This document shows, in pieces, positions 11,636 through 22,597 of a stretch of 64,000 bases of DNA (positions are counted from its first letter, which is position 1; every line of letters begins with the position of its first letter). Both the position numbers and the translations under genes were made by a program. Source of the DNA: Ancylostoma caninum (lineage: Eukaryota > Nematoda > Chromadorea > Rhabditida > Ancylostomatidae); contig JBAJFG010000582.1 in the NCBI GenBank assembly GCA_037903475.1, positions 372,001 to 436,000 of the forward strand. Direction: 5' to 3'. The notes under the pieces were generated by a model. The model did no database searches, was not told the DNA's origin, and worked only from the letters and a program-made list of their open reading frames with translations.

Positions 11636-14600
11636 ATTTATTGCGTCTTATTTACAACGCAATGGATACACAGTTCAGTTAAAATATAAATTCTGGTTGA
11701 GTAGTCACCATTGATCACCTTGGTCACCTTGACTCCCGTTGATCTTCGGGTATACCGAGCGGGCACCAGCAATCCTTCCATTTGCCCCTCTCGCAAGCCA
11801 GAGTTGTCCAGTGGATTCTGTTCGTCGATGGACACGAAGAGCATCGTATCTATCCTTGAAGGGCTTTGTAAAGAAGTCGACCACTGGTCGGTGGTCTTCC
11901 TGTCGTGCGCTTAACGTCCCGTGGAGCCCAGTCGCTGGCTCTTATCCAACGGTTGTCCTTAAAAAGCATTACGTGTCCGGCCCACATAATATTACTCAAC
12001 TTGACGTAAGCGGCAGCGTCCCTGATCTTCGATTGTTGACGAAGAGTGGAACTCCGCATTCCAGCCCTCACTTGCGTGAGGCGGGTTATTCCTAGCATTA
12101 CCCTCTCGATAGAGTATTCGACGACGCTGACCGCATTCTCATCCTGCTTGCACAGCGCCCAGTTTCTGAGGCGTACGTCAAAAAGGGAGAACCGTTGTGT
12201 TGAAGAGGTGGGCACAGAGCGTCGAGTTCTTCGTCTTCTTCACTATGTTCTCGATGCTCTTATAAGCTCCCCAAGCCGCTCGTTTCATCCTGTCCAGCTC
12301 TGGAGCGAGGTCGTTCATCATGCTGACTTCCCGACCTAGGTATACGTAGCTGGAGCACTCGGATATGATCGTTCCGTTGCGCAAGAATGCGGCGTCCAGG
12401 ACCCATCCGTTCTTTGTGAACATCGTCTTCGTCAGATTCAGTTGGAGACCAATCTTCCCACACGCGTCCTCGAAGTCGGCCACCATCTGTTCCGCTTCGC
12501 TGATGGTTGGTGTTATAAAAACGATGTCGTCAGCAAAGCGAATATGGCTAAGTCGCCGGCCATCAACTTCCACTCCCATAATGTCCCATTCCACTTTCCG
12601 CATGACTCTTCGAGAGTGGCGCTGAATAGTTTTGGCGAAACGGTATCACCTTGCCGAACCCCTCTCTTGACGTCGATGGTGATGTCGTCGTAGAATGGAG
12701 AAATCCTGGTCGTGAAGTTGCTGCAGAGATCACGAAATACTTTGATGTATTGAGTAGGTATGCCCTAGTTGCCCAGGGCTTCCAACACCGCTTCTGTCTC
12801 AACAGAGTCGAAGGCTTTCTTCAAGTCGATGAAAGTGAGACAGAGGGGCATCTTATACTCTCGCGATACTTCGATGAGTCTTGTGACGGTGTGTATGTGG
12901 TCTTTCGTACTGAATCCTTTTCGACCCTGCTTGTTCGCACGGCTGTCCCTCGTCTAGTGTCCTTTCGATCCTGTTGAGGATCAATCGCGTAAAAGGCTCG
13001 TAGATGACGGACAGTAGGCAGATGGGGCGATAATCGTCAATTTCCTGCGGGTCTCCCTTCTTGTACAGCAACACGGTCCTGCTGGTCTTCCATTGGTTAG
13101 GTACCTTGCATTCCGACAGGTACCGCATGAAAAGCCGAGCCAATGTGGTGATGAGTACTGGCGGTAGGTTCTTCAGATGTTCTGGTCGAATCCTGTCGGG
13201 GCCCGGTGCTGTGCCATTTTTCATTTTTCATTTTTTTGATGGCATGTCGGATTTCGGAAGGGAGAACAGATGGGACAACATACCCATCCTCCTTAAGATG
13301 ACATTGAGGAAAGTGGACGTGGCTATGGAAGAGATCCGACTAGAAGTCGTAGATGACCTTCTTCATTACCCGTCTTGATGAGGAAATTGTTCCGTCTGGG
13401 CGCCGAAGGGCGGACATCTTGGACTTGCCATTGGCGAAGTCTCGACAGGCCTGCGGATGCTTTTCGCTGCCTCTGCGGCTTCGGTCAACATCTCTCCTTG
13501 AGATCTTCTTTTATCGCTTCTCTGCGCCGTTTTGCGAGCTCGGACGTTAGCTGGTAGTAGCCTGTGGCTCTCGCGCCTCCAAGCTGGCGTATAAGCTCGA
13601 GGGTCTCGTAAGACAGTCGTCTCTTGGTGACTCTTGAACCCTCGGCGCTCTTTGCGCTGTCGTTAGGATGCTGAACGAGCCGATCGTACTCTTCGTCGAT
13701 GTCGTCGACAACCGCATCTTTCCAAAAGCCGGCTAACGAAGTGAAAAGGTCCCAATTGATGACGGGTTTGAGACTCCTCCTCTTAAACTTCGCAGCTTTT
13801 TCTCCTTTGCGTGAGAAGAAGAATCTTGCACGAAGGAGGCGATTGTCTGATCCGGTGTAGAACTTCGGTACAACACCGACGTCGGTCAGGCAGAAGCTTC
13901 GTTTGACGATGATGTGGTCAATTTCATTATGGTACTCTCCACCGTTTGACTCTCACGTCCAGAGTAGGGAGGTTGGCTTCTGAAATTGTGAGTTACCATG
14001 CATTGTTTGCGTCGTCATGATGAACTCAGACAGCCTCTCTTCCTGTTCGTTTCACTGCAGGCCGTGGGTACCGATGTGAAGTTCCTCAGGCGTTCTCCTA
14101 GGACTAATCTTGGCGTTGAAGTCGCCAACGATGATCTTCTAGAATGTGTGGTGTTCCCTGTAGAACTTCTCCAAGTCCATATAGAAGGCTTCGATATCCC
14201 CTTCGTCGTAGCTGGATGTTGAAGCGTAGGCGACGAAGATTGTCAAGGCCGGTATTGATCCACATCTTCTCAACCGCAAACGTCCGATTCGGGTTGTCAG
14301 CTGTTCGAATGAGTCGATGTTCATGACCAAGTTCGTGTTGACGAGGACACCGACTCCACCAACTCCTCTACTGTCGCAGGTTCCAAGGAACAGTTCTTCT
14401 CCAGTGTCGAAGGTGGCGTTCAGTGGTCGGTGTCTCCTCGTCTCGGTCAGTCCGATGACGTCGTACCTGATCTTCCTGGCCTGCATCATCAAATCCTCGA
14501 TGGAAGCCTCCGATGCAAGCGTGCGTGCGTTGAAGGTACAGACCGTCATCATAGTCCTTCTGGTTTTAGGCAGCCTAGATAACCCCTCGGACCTCGTCCT

Positions 14601-15190
14601 CACTGGCGCTGCCGTACCAGTGACTCTTCCGAGATCAGGGGAACACTCTCTATTATTGCTGTGTCGAGCTTGAAGAATTTTAAGCCCACAGGAGATAGCT
14701 TGCTGGGCTCGATTCCCCCGTGGGAGGCTGGAGTGTGATTTCACCGGGAAGTTAGCCGGGCTTCCCGGGAGTGGACGATGGAGCTTATTTGTTGGAGGCG
14801 ACTCCGAACCGCCTCCCTTGTACCTCCCAGTCACTTGAATGCAGGGCTTTTGGTCGGATAGATGTGCAGGATACAATCTGCAGACACGCAAGCACACCCA
14901 TGCACGCATGCATGAACATGCCCACGCGCTGACAGAAGGTATAGATCGTTCCGACACTGCAGAGACAGGGAGTCCATCCCCTGAATCCACGCGTCTCACG
15001 GCAGCCACAATGTCTGCAGTTCCTTCTCTGATGGTAAAACTGGTTTCTCTTATTACACGGTTAGGTTTTAGAAAAAAAAACCGGCATATATGGAGAAAAA
15101 AGTTTTTTTCTCCATATATGCCGGACATGTCCCTGAATTGACTATTGTGAAGGCTGTTGACACTTATCACGCCGCTTTTCAGCAACTCCG
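11636..15190 (-). pseudogene. RTE-type non-LTR retrotransposon (endonuclease + reverse transcriptase), inactive
   Basis: On the minus strand the order is apurinic-type endonuclease, then reverse transcriptase, then the C-terminal region. The endonuclease starts near 14,550 with TVCTFNARTLASEA and IGLTETRR and includes GVGGVGVLVNTN. An in-frame TAG at about 14,140 breaks it before IVGDFNAK. RT segments follow: GPDRIRPEHLKNLPPVL (about 13,200), KKGDPQEIDDYRPICLLSVI (about 13,060) and SHIRFADDIVFITPT (about 12,540), where FADD is the catalytic motif. The C-terminal block includes SIERVMLGITRLTQVRAGMR (about 12,100). Several frameshifts separate them. The 3' end is marked by ATAAATCAATCAATCAAAGG (read on the minus strand, 11,620-11,643), the short tandem tail typical of RTE elements. 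About 3.5 kb, near full length but inactive. Confidence 0.9.
15081..15124. repeat. Perfect 21-bp inverted repeat with 2-nt spacer
   Basis: CCGGCATATATGGAGAAAAA plus A (15081-15101) is followed by GT and then by the exact reverse complement (15104-15124). It lies near the 5' end of the RTE element, upstream of the endonuclease domain. It could form a strong hairpin in DNA or RNA. Confidence 0.9.
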
Positions 15191-15960
15191 GCAGAGCAAG
15201 CCCTGCTCCTAAGCTTGGGAGGTCGCCGAGTTGGTAGATGTCTGTGAGGTGACTTATCTCCCGAGACGGAATGTTAAAATCGTCAACTCATGGTTACTTG
15301 GCTATCGAGCACCGAGCTAAGTGTCGTGACAGTGTTGTCGTCCCTCCCGCTAGCACTAGCGCTCGACAGGAGCTCGTACGAAGAAATCACTTCGATTAGT
15401 TGCCCATGCTTTTTCGCACCATCTTAAACAAGGAGGCAATATGACCCCCTTCTATACCCATGGCGTAAATGCTCAGAGGACTGGCTACCACATACTCACA
15501 CTTCCTAGACACAACCCGTGTGGGAGGGACATGAGGAAGGATTTTTTGTTGGAGTGTCTCACTCATTTCCCGACAGCCTAATAATATCTCCTACAAAAAC
15601 ACCAATAGATGATTTTACAGCAATTTATTTCGCAGAAGGCTAGATCAAAACACCCAAGAGATCGAGTTATTGTCAAAAAGCGAGGCATCTGCCACAAATG
15701 CATGTGATGCCGACTAGGCATGCCAGGAAGTCGGACAATTAAGGGAGACGTCTTGCACTCACATAATGAACTGCAGGAACCTTCTCGAAATTCAGAACTC
15801 GGAAACGGATTTCCACATTTTTTTTCTGCTGGAGATCATGAACAACGTCGTAGTCAGCAGCTTCCGACGACTCCAACCATTTGCAAATATGGGAAGTGGT
15901 GAGAATTCTCTCATAGGAATTCTTGTAATCTTTCGTTTACGTGCGAGTGCTGCAACTCAC

Positions 15961-16022
15961 CAGAAGACAAATAACAACACCTGCGATTTGAATGAACATA
16001 GAATAAACATCGAAGTTGTAAA
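15961..16022 (-). CDS. Probable receptor exon, one membrane segment
   Basis: A 62-nt minus-strand exon lies between acceptor TAGTGTTTCAG and donor CTTCTG|GTGAGT. In one frame it reads YNFDVYSMFIQIAGVVICLL, a plausible membrane helix. It lies 3' of the stronger sre-like exon at 16469-16733 on the same strand, in the position expected for the fifth membrane segment. Support comes from splice sites and hydrophobicity only. Confidence 0.4.
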
Positions 16023-16468
16023 CTGAAACACTAATAACCATCTTCTTATTTGAAAGGTGCCAAACATTTTGAAACATTTCGAACACGATGTACGCTTTCA
16101 ATCCTTCACACTAGATCAAGAAAGTGAATCTGTCATTTTTTGGCTAGACAATGCTTAAAGGTTCCAGATGAAGAGTCTTATTCGCGTCTTGAACAGCGCG
16201 GTTGATGAATTAAAGTAATGCATCTCAAAAAATCAAGCCGAGCCCATCAGGGTTATCCGTCTCAAGGGATACAAAAACCGCTGAAGCCTCACTGGATGAG
16301 TTAATATCAACCGATATATGTATTATTTCTTGCCATTTTTGCAGATTAGCGTCCAAGGTTAAAGACTGTGAGAGCTGTCATGTGACGTGGTCAGTTTTCG
16401 GGAAGATTTTTCTCAAATCGAATTGAATGTTATTCTTAATACCGTGAAATGGTCGATTGAGTACTTAC

Positions 16469-16733
16469 CGAGTTGGAACCATGAAATACACAGAGAAACG
16501 CTCGATAGAATGATCTGCAAATCTTCGTAATCCCGATTAACTTCACAGGGGATCAAACGAAACAAAACTCCACTCACCACTACTCCACAGAGTGCTGCCG
16601 GTGTGATGTAACCTTTAAAGTTTCTCTCGTAAGAGCCGGTGAACACCGTAGCAAAAGCCCTCTCAATGATAACGAAAATCCAACCAAATAGCGAAAAGTA
16701 TATGCCAACTAGTTGTAAGAAAACCAAGTCATG
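16469..16733 (-). CDS. sre-like chemoreceptor exon (TM3-TM4)
   Basis: A minus-strand exon of 265 nt, acceptor TTGCTTATCCAG and donor CTCG|GTAAGTACTC. It encodes VGIYFSLFGWIFVIIERAFA followed by TVFTGSYERNFKGYI and a second hydrophobic stretch (ALCGVVVSGVLF). The I-E-R-x-x-A-T-x-F-x-x-x-Y-E pattern after a membrane helix is a hallmark of nematode sre-type receptors and corresponds to the end of TM3. The frame is open across the whole exon, so the exon itself is not visibly damaged. Likely part of a gene with 18684-18847 upstream and 15961-16022 and 10547-10696 downstream. Confidence 0.6.
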
Positions 16734-17560
16734 CTGGATAAGCAAATATTTCTTGCTTCAAAATCTGAAGTGTTTTTCTCCCAAACTGACCACTAGTGGA
16801 GTGTCTAGTTGTGCAATACAGCAAATACGTGCCGCAACAAGAATGAGACGATGGATTGCCCCAACAAGATGACCAAATGCGGCAATGAAAAGAATCGTCC
16901 TGTAATGTTTATTCAGCTCGTACCGGCCAATCATTTTATCGTGTGGTCCGTTCCACTAGTAAAGCTTGTTAGAGAAACACCGGAAAAGAGAAAAGAAATT
17001 GAGGTTACAATGAGGAGAAGGGCACACGGAGCAGTATGCAACATCCAGTGAGGCAGATGTGAAAAGTTGTTGGTATTATTCTAGATAAAAATGCTCTACT
17101 TCGCCATTCTTTTTTGAAGGCAGCACCCGCAAATATCCCTACCCTTTTTCTTTATTTTTTCAGTTTTCTAGTAAATTTGCCTCAGCTGGGATAGTTCTCG
17201 TACAAAATGAACATTGAAAACACTCTGCGTTCAGCTCTTCAACAAGTATTCCTACGTGATGGCGATAACTTCAGACGAGTTACCGCGCGTGTCGTGTGTT
17301 TCTTTTGTTGCCCCAAACGCAATGGAATCGGCTGTTCATTCATCGGAGAAAATTACTGCACTTTTTCCACTGTGTGTTGTTTTAGTTTTTTTTTCTGTGA
17401 TGTTCACCGTTTTTGTACTCCGGGACCCTTTCCTACTAGCATTTTACGGTGTCTCTACCTGTTTGACTATTGTTTGATCTAGTTTTTGTCAAAATTTCAT
17501 TTTTAGTCACTATTCCTTCATTAGGGAACTTCATGATGTTTTGATTTCCATGTAACACAT

Positions 17561-17926
17561 TCATTGATTCACATACATTTTCCAATTGTTATTTCTTCTG
17601 AAAAGTGCGGAAAGACTGCTGTTCAAAAACAAATAAGTTATACCAGAACACGAAGAGATATGTGAGACGAAAATTTCTGTGGGTGCTGCCTTTAATACAG
17701 GCAACACCGTGAATGCGAGACTCTTTGTGCGCAAGAGGACTCCGACGTTCATTCCTTGAAGCGTCGCTAAGGAGTGCACAGGCAGTTTCAGAGCAGCAAG
17801 TATACAAGGGATAAACGGTAGTGTTAGTATAGCGGCTCTTAGATGTCGACTCTGCAGGCAATTACAATGTTTGTTTACTCTTTTCCGCTGCTGACGGCGG
17901 AGCACTAAATGGTGCTGCAAATGCAA
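17561..17926 (-). CDS. Possible C-terminal receptor fragment
   Basis: A minus-strand open frame ends with PTEIFVSHISSCSGITYLFL, NSSLSALFRR and a stop. It has hydrophobic segments and a short basic tail like the C-terminus of several nematode 7TM chemoreceptor families. It lies inside what would be an intron of the sre-like gene if that gene spans 10.5-18.85 kb, so either that gene model is wrong or this is a separate remnant. Confidence 0.25.
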   Translation of the reverse strand: MHLQHHLVLRRQQRKRVNKHCNCLQSRHLRAAILTLPFIPCILAALKLPVHSLATLQGMNVGVLLRTKSLAFTVLPVLKAAPTEIFVSHISSCSGITYLFLNSSLSALFRRNNNWKMYVNQ

Positions 17927-18683
17927 CTACAGGCTTATGCTTGTGCTCAGATTTGGAGCTGTTCCGTATATTGCAGACATCTGAGGAGTATTGAGTTGTA
18001 CTTCGTGCTTCTTCACCCTTACCACGGAGGCTGTGCTCATGCTTTGCACTCTACTATCACAACCTTCACCGAGTGGAATATCCGTAGTGCTTGCTAGCCG
18101 AGCAGCTTTAGCTGCTGCTGGAGTGTCCCAATAAAACCCCTTTTCCACCGGACGGCCCATGGCGAACTGAGAAAGGAAGAAACTAGGTAGATTTCAATCA
18201 ACTCTCCGTAGACACGTGGTTTGTAGTTGCATCGATTCACGTTTACATTTACAAACTCTGATTTATTGGAGCTTCCAGTTTCTCTTTCACGAGAGCTGTG
18301 AATACCGGTGGTAGAAAATGTCATTCATTTCGGCAATGACTAAGTCCGACCTTTCTCATCGCTACGACTTAGCAAGCCTTAGCCAACATTCTGAGAAACT
18401 TTCTCGCGAATGTTCAGAAAAATTGGCCTTTACTGTTTTTGCGATTTGAATCTCCGTTCCACTTTTCCAACAATTACGGTTTTGTAGCTCATATTTATAC
18501 CCTCCAATTTGTGCATGAAGGTGAATGTTCTAGGAGTTAGATTTTTTTCCCTTTATTATGAACATTCCGAGCAACCGTAGACCCAGGATTTCTTGTTTTA
18601 CAATCATGTAACTGAAACTTATTTCAAGTACGATCAACTGGTTGTTACTTTCTAGGAGTCCAACAAAGAGGTTTATGTCATAC

Positions 18684-18847
18684 CTGAAATTAATGTGGAG
18701 GTTCTTCTGAGAGATACATATATAGAAAAGGGCATTGACGACGAATACGTATGCAATATTAATTAAGCTTTCGAGTGAGAACAACGCATAATTCCATCCA
18801 TCTAACGCTGATGTGTTGGACCAGCTATTCGTAGATGTTTTATTCAT
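18684..18847 (-). CDS. Probable first exon of a receptor (N-terminus and TM1)
   Basis: The ATG is at 18847-18845 on the minus strand. The exon encodes MNKTSTNSWSNTSALDGWNY, with four N-x-S/T sites, then LFSLESLINIAYVFVVNALF as a membrane helix, ending QKNLHINFR at donor TTTCAG|GTATGA. A glycosylatable N-terminus followed by a helix and a H-x-N loop fits nematode serpentine receptors. It is about 2 kb upstream of the strong sre-like exon on the same strand. The exon joining to it was not found. Confidence 0.45.
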
Positions 18848-21800
18848 TGATTCTTGCCTTGCCTTTGTTTCGAATCCGATCTGCCTGCAATTTCAATCTC
18901 ATTACTTCATCTATCCGATGACATGAAATAAATAACTTGCCAGCTATTGAGATGCCATAGCAACAGTTGTAAATGAAATAGAAAGTTTCAGAATCAATGC
19001 CTAGTAAAAAGAAAGCCGTTCTCTCTGTTCGTTCAAAAGGAAAGCCGTTCTCTCTGTTCGTTTTCAAGCATGGAAAAACAATCCGAGGACTTATTAGAAA
19101 TTTCTGGAAGGAAAATTGGAAGCAAAGAGACGGAAAGTATCGCTACGATAAATCTATGAGCTGAAGGACGTGTTGATTTGCGACAAAACACCAACAATAA
19201 ACGAAGAGAAAAAAATTGTGCTCCGAACAAGTTGTATACATAGTACTGTCAAGAGTCCAACTATGCTAGAACAAATCTTCAAAAACCCAGGAAAAAGACA
19301 AAAATCGAGATATTCAGCAATGAATGAGAATGATAAATGTAGGCGCCAAATAATTGAGGTGCAAGAAACGACAACTCGCAAGCTAGCGATCTGGATAGTG
19401 CAGTTTTGAATTAAACAATTTGATTAAACCATAGATTGGTAGCGATCCAGCTGTTTGAAAACAGTCTGCAGAAATGAACGTTTTTTTTAGTAATATGTAG
19501 ATCCCCAAAGGTGTTTTTAGTTCAAGGTGGTGATTTATGGTGGACGTCTTTGACGTCTAGAAGTTCGTAGGTAATTTGTTGTGATTACAAACTACGCATT
19601 CCAGCGAGCTTGCTAAAAATGAGGATTACGGCAAGGTTAGTCATGTAAATTGCCCGATACTGTGAATTTTTGGTGAATCACATCTACACAGTGTCTTGAG
19701 GAATAATCTCAATCGCCTTTGAAGGCGAATTAATTGTGACACAAACTCCTCTGCTAAGTTCGTGTTCTGGAAACCAAATCGGCTCGCGAGAATTCTCCTT
19801 CTTTTGATACCTAGTTTGCAACCAAGAAGTGCGGCCAGCACTTGAGCACTCCTGACCGAAGGCTTCACATGAAAAAAAAAACATCTTCTGACATTTAAGA
19901 GACGAATTACATCGGAAGGGCAGAATTTTTGCAAGATAAGAGATTCCAATGCGTGCAATTTGCATATGATGTGAAGAACCACTGGGAGGCAACTGAGTCC
20001 GAAGATATGAGCAAAAGTAAACAATGCCGTCAATTGTTAGCTTGACTGGGCCTGTAGGTAGCAATAACCGTTTTCACTGGGTAAAACTTGCCACCTCAGG
20101 AATGTTAATGCACATTTATCCGGCCCCTATGCTGCTGACTTATTTGGAATTCCAAGTATCTTCTCTGTTACTGGCTTGAGTTTTCACTGCGATTGGGAGC
20201 CTGATTTTAAGTCACCATATACAGTAAAACAAAAAAAACCAAAAGCTCAAAAATATTAAATTTAGGAGGTTTAAGAATTCGTAATAGAAAAATATCCTGA
20301 TATATGAAGTGCACCAAATTGAGTGCGTTCTAGGGGTAATGTCGATTTTGAACTTTCAGTAACTAGAACAAGAAATCCTTACTATCCATTCAATTTGGAG
20401 CACTCAAACGAACATGCTTTGGGTGAAGCAGAAAAATGTCAATTGTACTCTCTCTCACAAATTGTTTTCGTCTGATTTACTTTATTTGGAAGTCTAATGA
20501 TATTGCTAGAGCTCATTATCCCACGAATTTTGAATTAGAATTAAAATGTGACGCATGACGCTGTTGAAGAAGGTAAGTTAGACTTGATGTTGAAACGCTT
20601 TAGCATAAACACTAGTTTCAAGAACAATAGTACCATCTTTCATATTGAAGACACATCCAGATCGCGTTCGGATTACTCGGATTATCCATTACTAATTCCA
20701 AGAATAATTCTTTTGATTTAACAAGTGTCGATTGTGCGAGTTATTACGTTAGTCTCAATATATTGAGATCGCATAAGTAGGCTTGCGTTTTCTCGATAAG
20801 AACGTGAAGGAGCTTTATTTGCGGAAATGTGAGGGAGTCGAGAGACTATGTTAAATCTCTGACCTCAGCGCATTGTGTGAAGCTCCTCTGCAACATCTCT
20901 CTGCAGTGAGAATTTCAGGAAATCAATTGGAAGTTTTGTAGTTCGTGCGGAGAGCGCAAAACGGAACCAAGCACGCATAAGGGACTGGTGTTCTTACGAA
21001 AACCTCCTCGAGCACTTGTGAGTAGCAAACAATCATTTATTTACTGCTCACAGTTCACAAGCCATCCTGCACTATGAAAATTCTTGAAATTTGGAATAGT
21101 GCATAGTCTAGCATTATTAGCAATGTTAATAACACTCTACATTTCCCACTATGATTTGTTCGAGCAATATGCAAGAGTGGGAAAGCTCTACCACTATGGA
21201 AATCAACGGAAATCTAGTAAATCTCTGAACTGACAAGAAAAGGTTGGCGAGACTGCGCAGATTTGAGCAGAACCTCTCATGTTCCGCAAACATTTTAGCG
21301 AGAGATCGGGGAGATAGGCAGTGCTTAGCCATATACAGGTACAGAGATGACAATGCGTTAGTGAAGGTACATTAGTTGTGGTGTCTTTACTACTAGGCAG
21401 TCCCCCATTGTGGATATTCTTATAACATGATCAATAAAAAAACGAACAAACCATTTTGTGCCAAACAGATATTTGCACGATCCCTTTGCATCCGATTAGA
21501 CCAGGTTCTTCATCAGGCTGCCGCATTGAGTCATGATGGCAGTGATTGCAACCAACGTCGTGTCGGCGCACAAGAAGTAAGCACGAGGTAAACGGGTACA
21601 AATATGTATTGTTGAAAAGAAAAGATATCATCTACAATTACTAAAGGCTGCCATGTGATGAGTGAGATGCATGGTCCTATACACGTTTTGTTATTATATC
21701 TACTTGGCTATGCGGACCGAAGTAGTAAGTGTGCATCAGCAATGCCACACCAATGCCTGAGTGCCAAACTACCTAAATGGAACAGAGTCGAAGACGACTT

Positions 21801-22050
21801 GTCGACAATGTCGACTTAATTTCATAATTTTCCTCTCGTTTACCATACAGTAATCTATTTTCATGTTCGTCAGATGCCCGAGACTGAAGCAACAAACAAC
21901 GCGCTGGCCGCACTTTTCCAACAACATCTGGTTTATCTGACGGTTCCATCTCCGCGAGAAGCTGCGGCATTTCAAGTGAACCGAGCCGTATAAAGAGCAC
22001 TCGGTTCTGAATGGCATTCACCAAGCATACAAGGGACGGACGGTCGGTCC
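18848..22050. other. Intergenic, AT-rich, no supported gene
   Basis: A 24-bp word (GGAAAGCCGTTCTCTCTGTT) is duplicated in tandem near 19005-19060. Minus-strand frames at 19641-20064 contain hydrophobic stretches but no splice-bounded exon or family motif. The remainder is AT-rich without open frames of note. Confidence 0.4.
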
Positions 22051-22054
22051 CTTC

Positions 22055-22215
22055 TCCTAGATTTCAATTCACTAACGCTAGAATCATTTTTTTGTGGCCC
22101 GTTAGACAATGGTAGAATCACTTTTCCTCTGTTTCGCTAGACGACAGTAGAATCACTGTTCCAGTGTCTCTTTAGATGGCAGAATCACTTTTCCAGTGCC
22201 TCGCTAGCTCAAGTT
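22055..22215. repeat. Degenerate tandem repeat, about 40 bp x 4
   Basis: The word GTAGAATCACTTTTCC or a close variant recurs at about 40-bp spacing, each time preceded by CGCTAGAC or GTTAGAC. Four imperfect units can be counted. A looser array of TTTTCACTTAACCATCGCTT words follows at about 22325-22400. Confidence 0.7.
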
Positions 22216-22597
22216 TCAGGTGCCTTAATATTTATGTAGCATACAGGTTTCTTCAAGTAATCTAATGTTTCGCTTAATCGCTGTCACTTATCTTCTGGCA
22301 ATAAATCAATCTCATTTACGGATTTTCACTTAACCATCGCTTGAGCTTCATCGCTTCACTTAACTCATGTAATTTTCACTTAACCATCGCTTAAATTCTC
22401 ATTTAACCAATTTTGATTTGTTGTGTTGTATTTGTTCTTTTATACATCAGATATCGTTTCTATGTTTCTATATAAAGGTTTAATTACCCAAGTTTGAGGT
22501 AATCGCCTACTTACCGCGTGGCCGTGATTTCATCACGTTTGCGAGCAAAACTATCAAGTGTACAAATTCACTTTACGACTCGACAAATATATACGTA

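Larger units (their letters stand above)
11223..15578. mobile_element. TIR-bounded composite enclosing an RTE element
   Basis: The left end is GGTTGCCAGGAAATGATTGA and continues GACACTCCA. The right end is the reverse complement of GGCTGTCGGGAAATGAGTGA continuing GACACTCCA, so about 25 of 29 terminal positions match. TAA is present immediately outside both ends (11220-11222 and 15579-15581). The terminal sequence is mariner-like in style but no mariner transposase is inside; instead an RTE pseudogene occupies 11.64-15.2 kb. The simplest reading is an RTE inserted in a short TIR element that sat in an intron of the receptor gene. Confidence 0.5.

Noticed and set aside
14139..15185. 348-codon frame as a host gene
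   Set aside because: Its second half is RTE endonuclease, its first codons lie in element 5' sequence containing a palindrome, and an in-frame stop follows.
17207..17482. Hydrophobic + strand frames near 17.2-17.5 kb
   Set aside because: There is an acceptor-like TTTTTTCAG upstream, but overlapping frames are equally hydrophobic and no donor or family motif was found.
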